From NCBI GenBank assembly GCA_024305105.1, contig JAMWZA010000033.1:1-43273 (forward strand): 43,273 bases of DNA, in the 5' to 3' direction. The translations under genes and the position numbers were made by a program. This stretch comes from Marinoscillum sp. (GTDB lineage Bacteria; Bacteroidota; Bacteroidia; Cytophagales; Cyclobacteriaceae). This document shows positions 24,954 to 33,878 of the stretch, piece after piece. Below the pieces are notes generated by a model. That model was not told the DNA's origin and ran no database searches. It was given only the letters and a program-made list of their open reading frames with translations. Numbering within the stretch: the stretch's first letter is position 1; each line of letters opens with the position of its first letter.

Positions 24954-25982
24954 ATGTATCAATTAGCCAAGTCTTTTCTTTTCAGCATGTCTGCCGAAAA
25001 AGCCCACCACTTCACTACTGGTGCGCTTAAGTCAGCATTTAAAGTACCTTTTGTAAAATCAATCTTCAAGTCCATCTATGGATTAGATGATCCGACTTTA
25101 AAGCAAGAACTTTTTGGATTGACTTTTCCAAACCCGATAGGCCTGGCAGCTGGGTTTGATAAAAATGCCGATTACATTCATGAATTTGCCGCAATGGGCT
25201 TTGGCTTCATAGAAATCGGCACCGTTACTCCGCTGGCACAACCAGGTAATCCACAACCCCGACTGTTTCGATTGAAAGAAGATCAGGCGCTTATCAACCG
25301 AATGGGGTTTAATAACAATGGAATGGATGCTGCCTTCGCTAACCTTCAGTCCAAACCAAAAGGCGTGATCATCGGCGGAAATATCAGCAAAAATAAAGCC
25401 ACCCCAAATGAAGATGCAACAAGCGATTACCTCAAGTGCTATGAAACACTTTATCCTGTGGTAGACTATTTTGTGGTCAATGTGAGCTCACCAAATACCC
25501 CGGGTCTTCGTGAACTTCAGGAAAAAGAACCTTTGCAGCAGCTGCTGGTAAGTCTTCAGGAAGCCAACAAGAATAAACCAGCACAGAAGCCGATTTTATT
25601 GAAAATAGCTCCGGATCTGACCGATTCACAATTAGATGACATTATTGAAATTGCCACCAACATTAATCTCGATGGCCTGATTGCCACCAACACTACCATT
25701 GAGCGTTCAGGACTAAAAGAATCGAAAGAAAGTCTGGATAAAATTGGAGCTGGAGGTTTGAGTGGTGCGCCTGTACTGGAGCGATCCACAGAAGTAGTGA
25801 GGTACCTGAGAGCTAAAAACCCGGACATTCCCATTATCGCAGTTGGTGGAATTTTAACCGGTGCCGATGCAGTGGCTAAATTGAAGGCAGGAGCTAATTT
25901 GGTGCAGGTTTACAGCGGCCTGGTTTACAGAGGTCCTGGTCTGATCAAAGAGATCAAAAAGGCAATATTAGAAAATGCTTGA
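24954..25982 (+). CDS. pyrD: Dihydroorotate dehydrogenase (quinone), class 2
   Basis: This 342-residue flavoenzyme oxidises dihydroorotate to orotate in pyrimidine synthesis and passes electrons to quinone. The N-terminal amphipathic helices (residues 1-40, FLFSMSAEKAHHF) and the catalytic serine S179 in NVSSPNTPGLR mark it as class 2, membrane-associated. FMN-binding motifs are GLAAGFDKNA (63-72), INRMGFNNNG (114-123), IATNTTIER and VGGILTGADA. A good Bacteroidota promoter lies just upstream, and ftsK follows after 41 bases. The second pyrimidine gene of the window, pyrF, is 7 kb away. Confidence 0.97.
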   Translation: MYQLAKSFLFSMSAEKAHHFTTGALKSAFKVPFVKSIFKSIYGLDDPTLKQELFGLTFPNPIGLAAGFDKNADYIHEFAAMGFGFIEIGTVTPLAQPGNPQPRLFRLKEDQALINRMGFNNNGMDAAFANLQSKPKGVIIGGNISKNKATPNEDATSDYLKCYETLYPVVDYFVVNVSSPNTPGLRELQEKEPLQQLLVSLQEANKNKPAQKPILLKIAPDLTDSQLDDIIEIATNINLDGLIATNTTIERSGLKESKESLDKIGAGGLSGAPVLERSTEVVRYLRAKNPDIPIIAVGGILTGADAVAKLKAGANLVQVYSGLVYRGPGLIKEIKKAILENA

Positions 25983-26023
25983 TGGTGGAGTATATCTCCC
26001 TTATTTTTGCTCGTTAAGATCAC

Positions 26024-28624
26024 ATGGCACAAAACACCTACAAGAAACAAAAGCAATCATCTTCCCGCTCTTTTAAGTTCAAGGCAGATTTTTTCAATGA
26101 CCGAAAATTTCACCTGGCTATCGGAATGTTCTTCCTGATGTCAGCCTTCTTCTTAATCGTGTCATTCATTTCCTATTTACTTACAGGAAAGGCTGACCAG
26201 AGTGTAGTGGAAGCAATCACACAAACAGACATTAAAGCTTCCGGTCAGGAAGTTCAAAACTGGTTTGGAACCATTGGTGCCATCACTGCTCATTACTTCA
26301 TCTTTTTGTGGTTTGGAATTGCCGCATTGCTTATTCCACCATTTTTGTTTTTGGCAGGTCACCGTATTGTGTGGAAACGTCGGGTGTTTTCGGTTTCACG
26401 CGCATTTGGATTTACGCTTTTCTATCTACTGTGGACGAGTATGGTCATGGGATACTTTCTGATTTCTTCAGATGAGGTAACAGAATGGGGCTTTTTAAGC
26501 GGTGGAGTTGGATTTGAATTATCCATCATCATGGAAAGCCTGATGGGCTGGGGCTCTCTCCTATTCCTGATATTTCTATTTCTGGTTTTCAACATGTACT
26601 TTTTTGACATCACACAGATTCCTGTAGTAGATGAGGTGGTCATGAGTATGAAAGAGAGAATGCAAGCTATTCTGACAAAGCCAGAAAAAGAAGATGGTGA
26701 AGAGAGCGAAGTGGATGATGATATAGCCAATATAGAAAAGACTCCTGAAAAGGATAATTCACTGGACTTTATCTTAAAGCAAGTAAAAGAGGAAGTAGAG
26801 AAAGAAGATAGTCCAGAAGAAGAGAAAGTCATTGAGGAAAAAGAGGAAGAGCCGATAAAACCTGCATCCAGCATGCCTTCGTTTGATCTTGGAGATGATG
26901 ACGATGAAGAAGGCGAAGTACAGATCGAAAAAGAAGAATGGACGCTAGAAAATAAGCCTAAGCCTAGAAAAGCTAAAGCAATTGACGATCTGGAACTTGC
27001 TATCGAAACCCCTGATGAAAACAAGGAGCGAGAGGACCCTGAAAAGCCATTTAGTATCGAAGTAGATATTCCTGAGGACGATGAGGTACGTGTCGATCAA
27101 ACGGAAAACTACGATCCGACACTTGATCTGCCTAAATACCAATACCCCACTCCCGAGCTTCTGATTGACTATCCGAAAAAAGATGTTCAGGTTTCGAAAG
27201 ATGAATTGGAGCAAAACAAGGATAAGATCGTAGAAACGCTTATCAACTTCAAGATTGGCATTTCCAGTATCAAAGCGACCATCGGACCTACAGTAACACT
27301 TTACGAAATAGTACCAGAGGCAGGAGTAAAAATCTCCAAGATCAAAAACCTGGAAGATGACATTGCCTTGAGCCTTGCTGCCCTTGGTATTCGGATCATC
27401 GCACCGATACCGGGACGAGGAACAATTGGTATCGAGGTGCCAAATAAAAACCGGGAGATGGTAGATGTTAAATCAGTCATCACCACGGAGAAGTTCATGA
27501 AAAGCGATATGGACTTACCGATTGTTTTAGGTAAAACCATTTCCAACGAGGTGTTCGCTACGGATTTGGCTAAAATGCCCCACCTACTTATGGCGGGAGC
27601 AACAGGCCAGGGTAAGTCTGTTGGCTTAAACCTGATCATCACCTCGCTGATCTACAAGAAGCACCCATCACAGTTGAAGTTTGTGATGGTGGATCCTAAA
27701 AAAGTGGAGTTAACACTTTTCAACCACCTGGAGCGACATTTTCTAGCCAAATTACCTGACAGTGAAGAAGCCATCATCACTGACACTAGCAAAGTAGTCA
27801 ACACACTTAACTCACTGTGTATTGAGATGGACAATCGCTACGACTTGCTGAAAGATGCGGGATGTCGTAACCTGAAAGAATACAATAAGAAATTTATTGC
27901 CCGCAGACTGAATCCAAAAAAGGGACACAGACACCTTCCCTACATTGTATTAGTTATTGATGAGCTGGCGGACTTAATGATGACAGCTGGCAAGGAGATT
28001 GAAACACCGATTGCTCGTCTGGCGCAGCTAGCACGTGCCATCGGAATTCACCTGATCGTAGCTACCCAGCGTCCATCAGTCAACGTAATTACTGGTATTA
28101 TTAAGGCCAACTTCCCGGCCCGTCTTTCTTTTAGAGTAACCTCTAAGATAGATTCCAGAACGATTTTAGATACCGGTGGTGCGGAACAGCTTATTGGACA
28201 GGGGGATATGTTGCTCTCGATGGGATCAGACCTGATCCGACTGCAGTGTGCGTTTGTAGACACACCTGAAGTAGATCGGATTTGCGAATTCGTAGGAGAA
28301 CAACGAGGCTATGACGATGCTTATCTTTTACCAGAGTTTGTTGGTGATGCAGATAGCAGCTCAGAAGTAGGAGCCGTGGATCTTTCCGACCGGGATGCGT
28401 TGTTCGAGGACGCGGCTAAACTGATTGTGATGCACCAGCAGGGAAGCACTTCGCTGATCCAGCGAAAAATGAAACTTGGGTACAATAGAGCCGGCAGATT
28501 GATTGATCAATTGGAAGCCGCAGGCATTGTGGGACCATTTGAGGGAAGCAAGGCCCGTGAAGTTTTAATTCCAGATGAATACTCTTTGGAACAGTTATTG
28601 AATGAGATAGACCAGAAGTATTAA
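26024..28624 (+). CDS. ftsK: DNA translocase FtsK
   Basis: This 866-residue septal DNA pump has four membrane helices at about 32-54, 88-112, 125-147 and 168-192. An acidic, low-complexity linker follows at ~215-385, rich in E, D and K. The motor domain has Walker A GATGQGKS at 525-532 and Walker B LVIDELADLMM with D646 and E647. The C-terminal gamma winged helix spans ~800-862 (STSLIQRKMKLGYNRAGRLI, then QLEAAGIVGPFEG). It moves DNA at the septum and activates XerCD at dif. Length and architecture are normal. Confidence 0.96.
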   Translation: MAQNTYKKQKQSSSRSFKFKADFFNDRKFHLAIGMFFLMSAFFLIVSFISYLLTGKADQSVVEAITQTDIKASGQEVQNWFGTIGAITAHYFIFLWFGIAALLIPPFLFLAGHRIVWKRRVFSVSRAFGFTLFYLLWTSMVMGYFLISSDEVTEWGFLSGGVGFELSIIMESLMGWGSLLFLIFLFLVFNMYFFDITQIPVVDEVVMSMKERMQAILTKPEKEDGEESEVDDDIANIEKTPEKDNSLDFILKQVKEEVEKEDSPEEEKVIEEKEEEPIKPASSMPSFDLGDDDDEEGEVQIEKEEWTLENKPKPRKAKAIDDLELAIETPDENKEREDPEKPFSIEVDIPEDDEVRVDQTENYDPTLDLPKYQYPTPELLIDYPKKDVQVSKDELEQNKDKIVETLINFKIGISSIKATIGPTVTLYEIVPEAGVKISKIKNLEDDIALSLAALGIRIIAPIPGRGTIGIEVPNKNREMVDVKSVITTEKFMKSDMDLPIVLGKTISNEVFATDLAKMPHLLMAGATGQGKSVGLNLIITSLIYKKHPSQLKFVMVDPKKVELTLFNHLERHFLAKLPDSEEAIITDTSKVVNTLNSLCIEMDNRYDLLKDAGCRNLKEYNKKFIARRLNPKKGHRHLPYIVLVIDELADLMMTAGKEIETPIARLAQLARAIGIHLIVATQRPSVNVITGIIKANFPARLSFRVTSKIDSRTILDTGGAEQLIGQGDMLLSMGSDLIRLQCAFVDTPEVDRICEFVGEQRGYDDAYLLPEFVGDADSSSEVGAVDLSDRDALFEDAAKLIVMHQQGSTSLIQRKMKLGYNRAGRLIDQLEAAGIVGPFEGSKAREVLIPDEYSLEQLLNEIDQKY

Positions 28625-28669
28625 CAAAACGAAGGTTCGACGTGTTAGAACCATAGAATTTAAGAAACC

Positions 28670-29296
28670 ATGAACAAAGTAATTTTTCTATTTGCAGCCA
28701 TCATATCCACTTTGACAAGCTATGGGCAGTACGACCCGGAGGCATTAACCGTGCTTGATGCAATGAGTGAAAAGTACAAAAAGATCGGGGCATTTGAAGC
28801 CGACTTCACTCAGCAGATGATCAACGAAAGTGCCGATATTGATGAGTCAATAGCAGGAGAGATTGCCGTAAAAGGCGACATGTACGTACTGAAAGTAGCA
28901 GGACAAGAAATCTATAATAATGGAGCAGATGTCTACAGCTATAGTGAAGAATTGAAAGAAGTAACTGTAAGCACATTTGATCCTGAAGAGCAGGAAATTA
29001 CCCTGGGCAATATCTATGACTTATATAAGGAAGGGTATAAATACGTACTTATGTCCACACAATCAAACGGTGACCGGATAGTCGAATTAGACCCAGAATC
29101 TAAGGATAAAAGTTATTATAAAATTCGACTGGTAATTGACAAAAACGATGATTTGAAGAAATTCACTGTTTTTGAAAGATCAGGAAACAAATACATTTAT
29201 GAGATCAAAAACTTTAAATCAGCAGACTTTGCAGATTCATACTTCACGTTTGATACAAAGAAATACCCTAAAGTAGAAGTGATTGACTTTAGATAA
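28670..29296 (+). CDS. lolA: LolA-like outer-membrane lipoprotein carrier protein
   Basis: This 208-residue periplasmic protein has signal peptide MNKVIFLFAAIISTLTSYGQ. Family features are the N-terminal helix with YKKIGAFEADFTQQM, the strand GEIAVKGDMYVLKVAGQEI, the YNNGADVYSYSEE segment and the C-terminal sheet ending YFTFDTKKYPKVEVIDFR. It would carry lipoproteins from the inner to the outer membrane; many Bacteroidota have several LolA-like paralogues, so the exact role is inferred. The gene follows ftsK by 45 bases and is closed by a strong terminator. Confidence 0.88.
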   Translation: MNKVIFLFAAIISTLTSYGQYDPEALTVLDAMSEKYKKIGAFEADFTQQMINESADIDESIAGEIAVKGDMYVLKVAGQEIYNNGADVYSYSEELKEVTVSTFDPEEQEITLGNIYDLYKEGYKYVLMSTQSNGDRIVELDPESKDKSYYKIRLVIDKNDDLKKFTVFERSGNKYIYEIKNFKSADFADSYFTFDTKKYPKVEVIDFR

Positions 29297-29318
29297 GGAA
29301 TAGCATCAAGTATTACTG

Positions 29319-29350
29319 AAAGCCTCGGGAGATCGAGGCTTTTTTTGTTT
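29319..29350 (+). terminator. Rho-independent terminator after lolA
   Basis: AGCCTCG (29321-29327), loop GGAGAT, and CGAGGCT (29334-29340) form a stem, extended by A-T pairs at its base, and are followed by seven T. The LuxR-type regulator gene converges from the other side. Confidence 0.9.
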
Positions 29351-29374
29351 CAAACAGGTTAAGTAGAAACAGGC

Positions 29375-30058
29375 CTAGTCAAACTCAACTAGTCCATTTT
29401 TCACGGCATAAATCACCAATCCGGCCATGTTCCGTGATTGTGTTTTTCTAAGTAAGTTGTTCTTATGTCCGTTTACTGTTTTCGTACTTATAAACAACCG
29501 ATCCCCTATTTCATCAGCTGTAAGCTGCTCACAAACGAGCTGTAATATTTCGACCTCTCTTTTTGTGAGTGAGTCGGACACGGGGTTAACACGCTGATTT
29601 TGAATATTTTCAGCCTTCATTTTACGCTGAATAGCTCTCAGAGTGTTTTGGTTGATATAGGATCCCTTGGTATATGCGGACTTAATCGCTTCCACTACCT
29701 CGTTAGGATCACAGTCTTTTACCAGATACCCATGAGCTCCATGCTCTATCAACTCCGCAATGAAAGCCTCTTCCTTGTGAACAGAAAGAATTAACACTTT
29801 CATGTCAGGATAATGATAAAGCAAAGCATCTGTTACCTGCACCCCACTGAACTCCTGCAACCCATTTGGAGGGAGCGAAAGGTCCACCAACATGACATCT
29901 GGAAGAACACTTCCATCGCTCAAACGATCCAAGACCGAATACCCGTCCGCAGATTCAAAGACTACTTTCAAATCCTTCTCCGTAGACAAAATTGCCTTCA
30001 TTCCTTCACGAAACAATTGCTGATCCTCTATCAGTCCGACTTTAATTAAATCATTCAT
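29375..30058 (-). CDS. NarL/FixJ-type response regulator (LuxR HTH)
   Basis: This 227-residue regulator has a receiver domain (acidic pocket E11 and D12, phospho-acceptor D59 in VMLVDLSLPPNG, switch segment ILSVHKEE, and the lysine in GYLVKDCDP). The C-terminal LuxR-type helix-turn-helix reads LTKREVEILQLVCEQLTADE followed by FISTKTVNGHKNNL. Its start is 3 bases after the stop of the HisKA_3 kinase, so the two form a cognate pair in a four-gene reverse-strand operon with a membrane protein and a lipoprotein. AGGTA boxes upstream of the operon are candidate binding sites. Confidence 0.94.
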   Translation of the reverse strand: MNDLIKVGLIEDQQLFREGMKAILSTEKDLKVVFESADGYSVLDRLSDGSVLPDVMLVDLSLPPNGLQEFSGVQVTDALLYHYPDMKVLILSVHKEEAFIAELIEHGAHGYLVKDCDPNEVVEAIKSAYTKGSYINQNTLRAIQRKMKAENIQNQRVNPVSDSLTKREVEILQLVCEQLTADEIGDRLFISTKTVNGHKNNLLRKTQSRNMAGLVIYAVKNGLVEFD

Positions 30059-30061
30059 TCG

Positions 30062-30841
30062 TTAGGTAGGTAATATAACCCTTGCATGAAACCCAACACC
30101 ATCCAATACCTGGAAAAATCCACCAATAGCATTGGCTCTTGCTTCAATGCTTTTTAGTCCAAGTCCGTCCGCTGCATCTTTACTAATAATTCCTACTCCA
30201 TCATCCGTGTAGTTCATTTCTAACTGATTGAATGTTTTCTTTAAGGAAATGTGTGCTTCGTTTGCCTCTGAATGCTTGATGGTGTTATGTACCAACTCCA
30301 TTAACATACGGTATAGCCCTACTTCTAACTCCCAGGACATCCGTGATTCTCCCAGAGATTCTTCTAAAGTCAATGACAATTCGCCTGCTTCATTCACCTG
30401 ATTGACAACACTCTGAAGGGTTTTCACCAACCCAAAGCTTGCTAGCTGGGCCGGCATGAGTTCATGACTGATTCTTCGCATGGAAGTAAGCGCAGACTCG
30501 GTAACAGAACGTATATTTTGAATGGAAGACTTTAATTCAGCCGACATATCAGGATTTTGCTCCAGCTTCATTAAATGCATTCTAGAAATCGATAGCGTAG
30601 CTCCTAGTTCATCATGCAAATCGCTGGCTATTCTTTTGCGCTCCGATTCCTGCACGTTGATACTGGTCTGAAGAAGTTTTTTTTGTTGCGCTATCTTGAG
30701 TTCCTGTTCTGTCACCTTTTGTTGGGTCAGTTGCTTCTGAAAATATTGATTGAGATACAATACCGCCAAAGCAATCAAAAAGACTATCCCAAGAAATGGT
30801 AAAACAATTCCTAAGAGTTCAATCTCCTGGGGCTCTTCCAT
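30062..30841 (-). CDS. HisKA_3 sensor histidine kinase (NarX/DesK type)
   Basis: With the ATG at 30841 the protein is 259 residues. An in-frame ATG at 30898 would place a polar 19-residue stretch before the membrane helix and overlap the upstream gene by 88 rather than 31 bases, so I prefer 30841. One membrane helix (IVLPFLGIVFLIALAVLYL) is followed by a coiled coil and HisKA_3 with ERKRIASDLHDELG (H76 phosphorylated). The HATPase domain has LVHNTIKHSEA and DDGVGI. It has almost no periplasmic part, so sensing probably depends on the neighbouring membrane protein or lipoprotein. Confidence 0.9.
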   Translation of the reverse strand: MEEPQEIELLGIVLPFLGIVFLIALAVLYLNQYFQKQLTQQKVTEQELKIAQQKKLLQTSINVQESERKRIASDLHDELGATLSISRMHLMKLEQNPDMSAELKSSIQNIRSVTESALTSMRRISHELMPAQLASFGLVKTLQSVVNQVNEAGELSLTLEESLGESRMSWELEVGLYRMLMELVHNTIKHSEANEAHISLKKTFNQLEMNYTDDGVGIISKDAADGLGLKSIEARANAIGGFFQVLDGVGFHARVILPT

Positions 30842-31473
30842 AAACCGACCATTAAGCAGACATACATGAGCATTGAAAAAAACGAATGCATGCTCCAAAG
30901 ATACTGATTGGTGAGTGATGTATAAAACTGAATAAACTGATTACCGATGTAAAAAACCATCAAACTAGAGAGGTAATAAAGGAAAAGCCCAGAATTGATC
31001 CAGTTCAAACTACTGAATAAACCTTGTCGTTCTTCACGAACAATATCATTCATCAAGACCAAAAATGTGAACACACAAAGAATGATCATCAACACTGCCT
31101 GAACGGTCAGAGCAACGGAATTGAAGGTATCGAGTGACTGGAAAAAAAGGGAATTGACCAGAGTAAACAGAACAAACCCGATGGTTACTCCACCGATTAA
31201 TTTCGGTGCTATAAATCCCTTCAGAATTGTTTTATAAAACCATGCCAGCAGCACAAATCCTAACAGAACATATAAATGGAGTAATCGCAAATTATTCTCT
31301 TTCATATACCACATCACTTTAGAAACCAGCTCTATAGCAGCTGAAAGGAAAATGAAATAGCTCAAAATCCTCATCTCAGTAACCAACCGATGGTATAAAA
31401 ATCCAGCATAAATAGCTGCCAAAATCACTGGTATGGAAGCGTATTCAATAAAATTAACCGCCAAATACTCCAT
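30811..31473 (-). CDS. Polytopic membrane protein of the kinase operon
   Basis: This 220-residue protein has about seven hydrophobic helices and no recognised domain. Examples are ASIPVILAAIYAGFLYHRL, LHLYVLLGFVLLAWFY, LIGGVTIGFVLFTLVNSLFF and VQAVLMIILCVFTFLVL. It ends in a basic tail, KSPRRLNS. Its 3' end overlaps the kinase gene and it follows the lipoprotein gene by 22 bases. The seven-helix plan and the kinase with no sensor domain suggest that this is the membrane sensing module of the system. That is inference from context. Confidence 0.7.
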   Translation of the reverse strand: MEYLAVNFIEYASIPVILAAIYAGFLYHRLVTEMRILSYFIFLSAAIELVSKVMWYMKENNLRLLHLYVLLGFVLLAWFYKTILKGFIAPKLIGGVTIGFVLFTLVNSLFFQSLDTFNSVALTVQAVLMIILCVFTFLVLMNDIVREERQGLFSSLNWINSGLFLYYLSSLMVFYIGNQFIQFYTSLTNQYLWSMHSFFSMLMYVCLMVGLWKSPRRLNS

Positions 31474-31495
31474 TTATATATCTTTTAAAAAATCA

Positions 31496-32029
31496 CTACT
31501 CTTGTTCTGGACACGTTTTAGGACATGGCGAAGTAAAGTCCATCACATAGGATCCATTGACCACTTCCCCAGTAGTTACTCCTTTTACATTGCCTTCATA
31601 AGGCCCTTTTCGGATGACATCCTTGCCTCCAATGTTTTCAGACAATTTCGCACCCACTACAGGTGTCATGTACAACTTAAACTCATTTTCAGCACTGAGT
31701 CCGAGGTATATTCTGGCATAAGAATATTTAAGGGAATCGGTACATTGGACACTTGGAGGTAACCCCATGGCTTCAAGCAAATCTGCAGCATGAATGGTAA
31801 ATGCCTTGATGGGAACGGGATCGTTTACCAGAGCCGTGTCAAATATCAATCGAGATTTCGCCGCGAAGTTGGCCGTATCTGCTTCAAACTGACTAACTGA
31901 TACCGCATATAAAGAGGTGTCACCTGTTTCCGAAGATAGCCCCTGCAACTCGGACTCTTGGGATTCGGACTCACAACTGATTATCAGTACAAGTAAAACA
32001 AGAATAGAAAAAGTTTCGAAATACTTCAT
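31496..32029 (-). CDS. Hypothetical lipoprotein heading the kinase operon
   Basis: This 177-residue protein has a lipobox, LIISC, with C19 as the lipidation site, followed by a serine- and glutamate-rich linker (ESESQESELQGLSSETGD). The mature domain of ~130 residues contains an internal cysteine (SVQCTDSLKYSYARIYLG) and a C-terminal pair in SPCPKTCPEQE that may form disulfides. I recognise no family. It is the first gene of the operon with the membrane protein, kinase and regulator, so it may bind the signal or modulate the sensor. Confidence 0.65.
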   Translation of the reverse strand: MKYFETFSILVLLVLIISCESESQESELQGLSSETGDTSLYAVSVSQFEADTANFAAKSRLIFDTALVNDPVPIKAFTIHAADLLEAMGLPPSVQCTDSLKYSYARIYLGLSAENEFKLYMTPVVGAKLSENIGGKDVIRKGPYEGNVKGVTTGEVVNGSYVMDFTSPCPKTCPEQE

Positions 32030-32092
32030 AACGTTAGGTTTTTAGCAATTCTAAAACTATTTCTAACATTTACAGCTACCTCCGTTAGTATT

Positions 32093-32182
32093 CAGGTATT
32101 TCTACTCACCTATTTATCCAAAACAGGTATTTCTACCTGTTTTTCTAAACACACATTTATCCTCTTACCTGGTGATGAGGTA
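32093..32182. promoter_or_regulatory. Cluster of AGGTA boxes in the divergent spacer
   Basis: A 13-base sequence, CAGGTATTTCTAC, occurs at 32093-32105 and again at 32124-32136. The second copy is part of an 8-bp hairpin, AAACAGGT-atttct-ACCTGTTT (32121-32142). A further inverted pair, TACCT-ggtgatg-AGGTA, lies at 32166-32182. These five AGGTA/TACCT boxes sit between the divergent lipoprotein operon and the 123-residue protein gene. They are good candidates for sites of the LuxR-type regulator of that operon. Confidence 0.5.
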
Positions 32183-32320
32183 TATAGCATCTTTGTCTCA
32201 TCTGATCGGATAAGTGGACCACCGCCCCACTTTCAAAAAAAGGAACTGATCTCAACAGTCATTGAGAGGCAGAACCCGAAAAGCCTTAAGAGTAGGGATT
32301 AACTAATAACAAATAAGAAA

Positions 32321-32692
32321 ATGGCACATATGAACATCTTTCCAGGTCAAAATGAAGTTACATTTCAGACAGATAGTCATGACTGGACCAGTCTAACAAT
32401 TAATGGTAAAAGTTACCAGGCACTAGATGCAAATATCTCTATACCAGGAGGTGACATCACATTTACAGCGGAGTACTCGCCTGGATCACCTGCATCAGTC
32501 TCGGACTTTCCTATGGTTTTACAAGATTCATCAAATGCGGGACAATTATGGTTTGCTGATGTTACTACCTCATCTGATGGAAGTAGCTGCAAAATATCTG
32601 GCACCATTAAAGCCTATAAAGGCGCACAGGTTGGTAATTCCCCGGAAGGTTTCAATGCAAACGGATTAACAGCTTCATTTCGAATGAACTGA
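32321..32692 (+). CDS. Small beta-rich protein of unknown function
   Basis: This 123-residue protein has no signal peptide and no membrane segment. It is rich in S, T, G and N and appears to be all-beta (NEVTFQTDSHDWTSLTINGK, GGDITFTAEYSPGSPASVSD, GQLWFADVTTSSDGSSCKIS). One cysteine is present. I recognise no family. It diverges from the lipoprotein/kinase operon over a spacer with repeated AGGTA boxes, so it may be a main target of that two-component system. A terminator follows closely. Confidence 0.65.
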   Translation: MAHMNIFPGQNEVTFQTDSHDWTSLTINGKSYQALDANISIPGGDITFTAEYSPGSPASVSDFPMVLQDSSNAGQLWFADVTTSSDGSSCKISGTIKAYKGAQVGNSPEGFNANGLTASFRMN

Positions 32693-32725
32693 CAAAGATT
32701 CACATTTCGCTAGATTAATTAAACT

Positions 32726-32762
32726 GAGGCGGTGCCATTAGGCATCGTCTCTTTCCTTTTTA
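32726..32762 (+). terminator. Rho-independent terminator after the 123-residue protein gene
   Basis: GAGGCGGTGCC (32726-32736), loop ATTA, and GGCATCGTCTC (32741-32751) form an 11-bp stem with two G-T pairs, followed by TTTCCTTTTTAT. Confidence 0.8.
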
Positions 32763-32795
32763 TACTGCCTGGTTAACGAATTTGAGATGCTACCG

Positions 32796-32914
32796 GGTGT
32801 TTCCAATCGACGGTATGTGCAAGACAGGGGTTTCTCATCATATAGATTCCAAACTCGTAAGTCGATGGCTAAATATAATCGATCTGCAGATTATCCCTGT
32901 CAGGTGGAAACACC
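32796..32914 (+). ncRNA. Candidate structured RNA before pyrF
   Basis: Several perfect pairings nest here: GGTGTTTCC (32796-32804) with GGAAACACC (32906-32914), GACAGGG (32823-32829) with CCCTGTC (32895-32901), and ATAATC (32875-32880) with GATTAT (32889-32894). The 3' arm can instead fold into AGGTG-GAAA-CACCT (32902-32915), a tetraloop hairpin that excludes the outer stem. ATCGAC (32806-32811) can also pair with GTCGAT (32861-32866) as a pseudoknot. The region lies between a terminator and pyrF, 94 bases from its start. It could be a small RNA or a leader switch. No known riboswitch or SRP motif was recognised. Confidence 0.35.
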
Positions 32915-33007
32915 TAACTCCCCAGCTAATCAAGAAATAGTATCCAGCACATTTCACATCCTAGTTAACGAATATGCTTATTTTCGCATAGCTAACCTTT
33001 TAGACCT

Positions 33008-33829
33008 ATGACGCGGCAGCAACTTTTTGATAAGATCAAGCAGAAGGAATCCTTCCTATGCGTGGGACTGGACACAGACATCACCAAAATCCCCAAACAC
33101 CTTCTGGAAACTGACGATCCCATTTTTGAGTTTAACAAACAAATCATAGACGCTACGCTACCGTATGCAGTGGCCTACAAGCCAAACCTGGCCTTTTATG
33201 AAGCACACGGCAGCAAAGGTCTGGCATCTCTTGAAAAGACAATGGAATACATCCCTAAAGAGGTCTTCACGATTGCCGATGCGAAGCGTGGAGATATTGG
33301 CAATACTTCCAATATGTATGCCAGGGCCTTCTTTGAAAACATGGATTTCGATGCGGTGACTGTAGCCCCATACATGGGCAAGGACTCAGTAACCGCATAC
33401 TTAGAATACCCACGCAAATGGACCATACTACTGGCCGCTACTTCTAATGAAGGGTCATTTGACTTTCAGGAGCTAATGATGGATGGCACTGGAGAAAAGC
33501 TCTATGAACGGGTCATTGCGAAAAGCGCTGAATGGAGTAACCCCAACAACATGATGTATGTAGTAGGCGCGACACGTGCCGAATCACTGATCGGAATCCG
33601 TCGCATGATCCCCGAGCATTTCCTCTTAATCCCCGGTGTAGGTGCTCAGGGAGGTAGTTTGGAAAAAGTCTGTGCCTACGGCATGAACAAGCAATGTGGA
33701 CTGTTGGTAAATTCCTCCAGAGGGATTATTTACGCCGGAGATGGAGAAGACTTTGCAGAAAAAGCCGGTAAAGCTGCCCGAGATATGCAGGTGACTATGG
33801 CTGCACAATTACTTAGACACCTTTACTGA
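33008..33829 (+). CDS. pyrF: Orotidine 5'-phosphate decarboxylase, type 2
   Basis: This 273-residue enzyme makes UMP in the last step of pyrimidine synthesis. The catalytic D-x-K-x-x-D motif is DAKRGD at 91-96 (K93). Other family parts are FLCVGLDTD at the N-terminus, [12 protein letters not shown] at 58-68, [22 protein letters not shown] and [11 protein letters not shown] near the C-terminus. Length and motifs match the long type 2 form. The preceding spacer contains a candidate structured RNA, and DUF2851 follows after ~50 bases. Confidence 0.95.
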   Translation: MTRQQLFDKIKQKESFLCVGLDTDITKIPKHLLETDDPIFEFNKQIIDATLPYAVAYKPNLAFYEAHGSKGLASLEKTMEYIPKEVFTIADAKRGDIGNTSNMYARAFFENMDFDAVTVAPYMGKDSVTAYLEYPRKWTILLAATSNEGSFDFQELMMDGTGEKLYERVIAKSAEWSNPNNMMYVVGATRAESLIGIRRMIPEHFLLIPGVGAQGGSLEKVCAYGMNKQCGLLVNSSRGIIYAGDGEDFAEKAGKAARDMQVTMAAQLLRHLY

Positions 33830-33878
33830 TAATTTCATTCTTAGCAGCACATGTTGTAAATTCGTTCACATCACCGCT

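Noticed and set aside
32895-32925. Signal recognition particle RNA (TGTCAGGTGGAAACACCT resembles its apical loop)
   Set aside because: The diagnostic asymmetric AGCAG/AAGCAG side of the SRP loop is missing; the segment is a fully paired GAAA hairpin.
32787-33011. Forward 74-residue frame before pyrF
   Set aside because: It coincides with the strongly base-pairing region and overlaps the pyrF start; composition is not protein-like.
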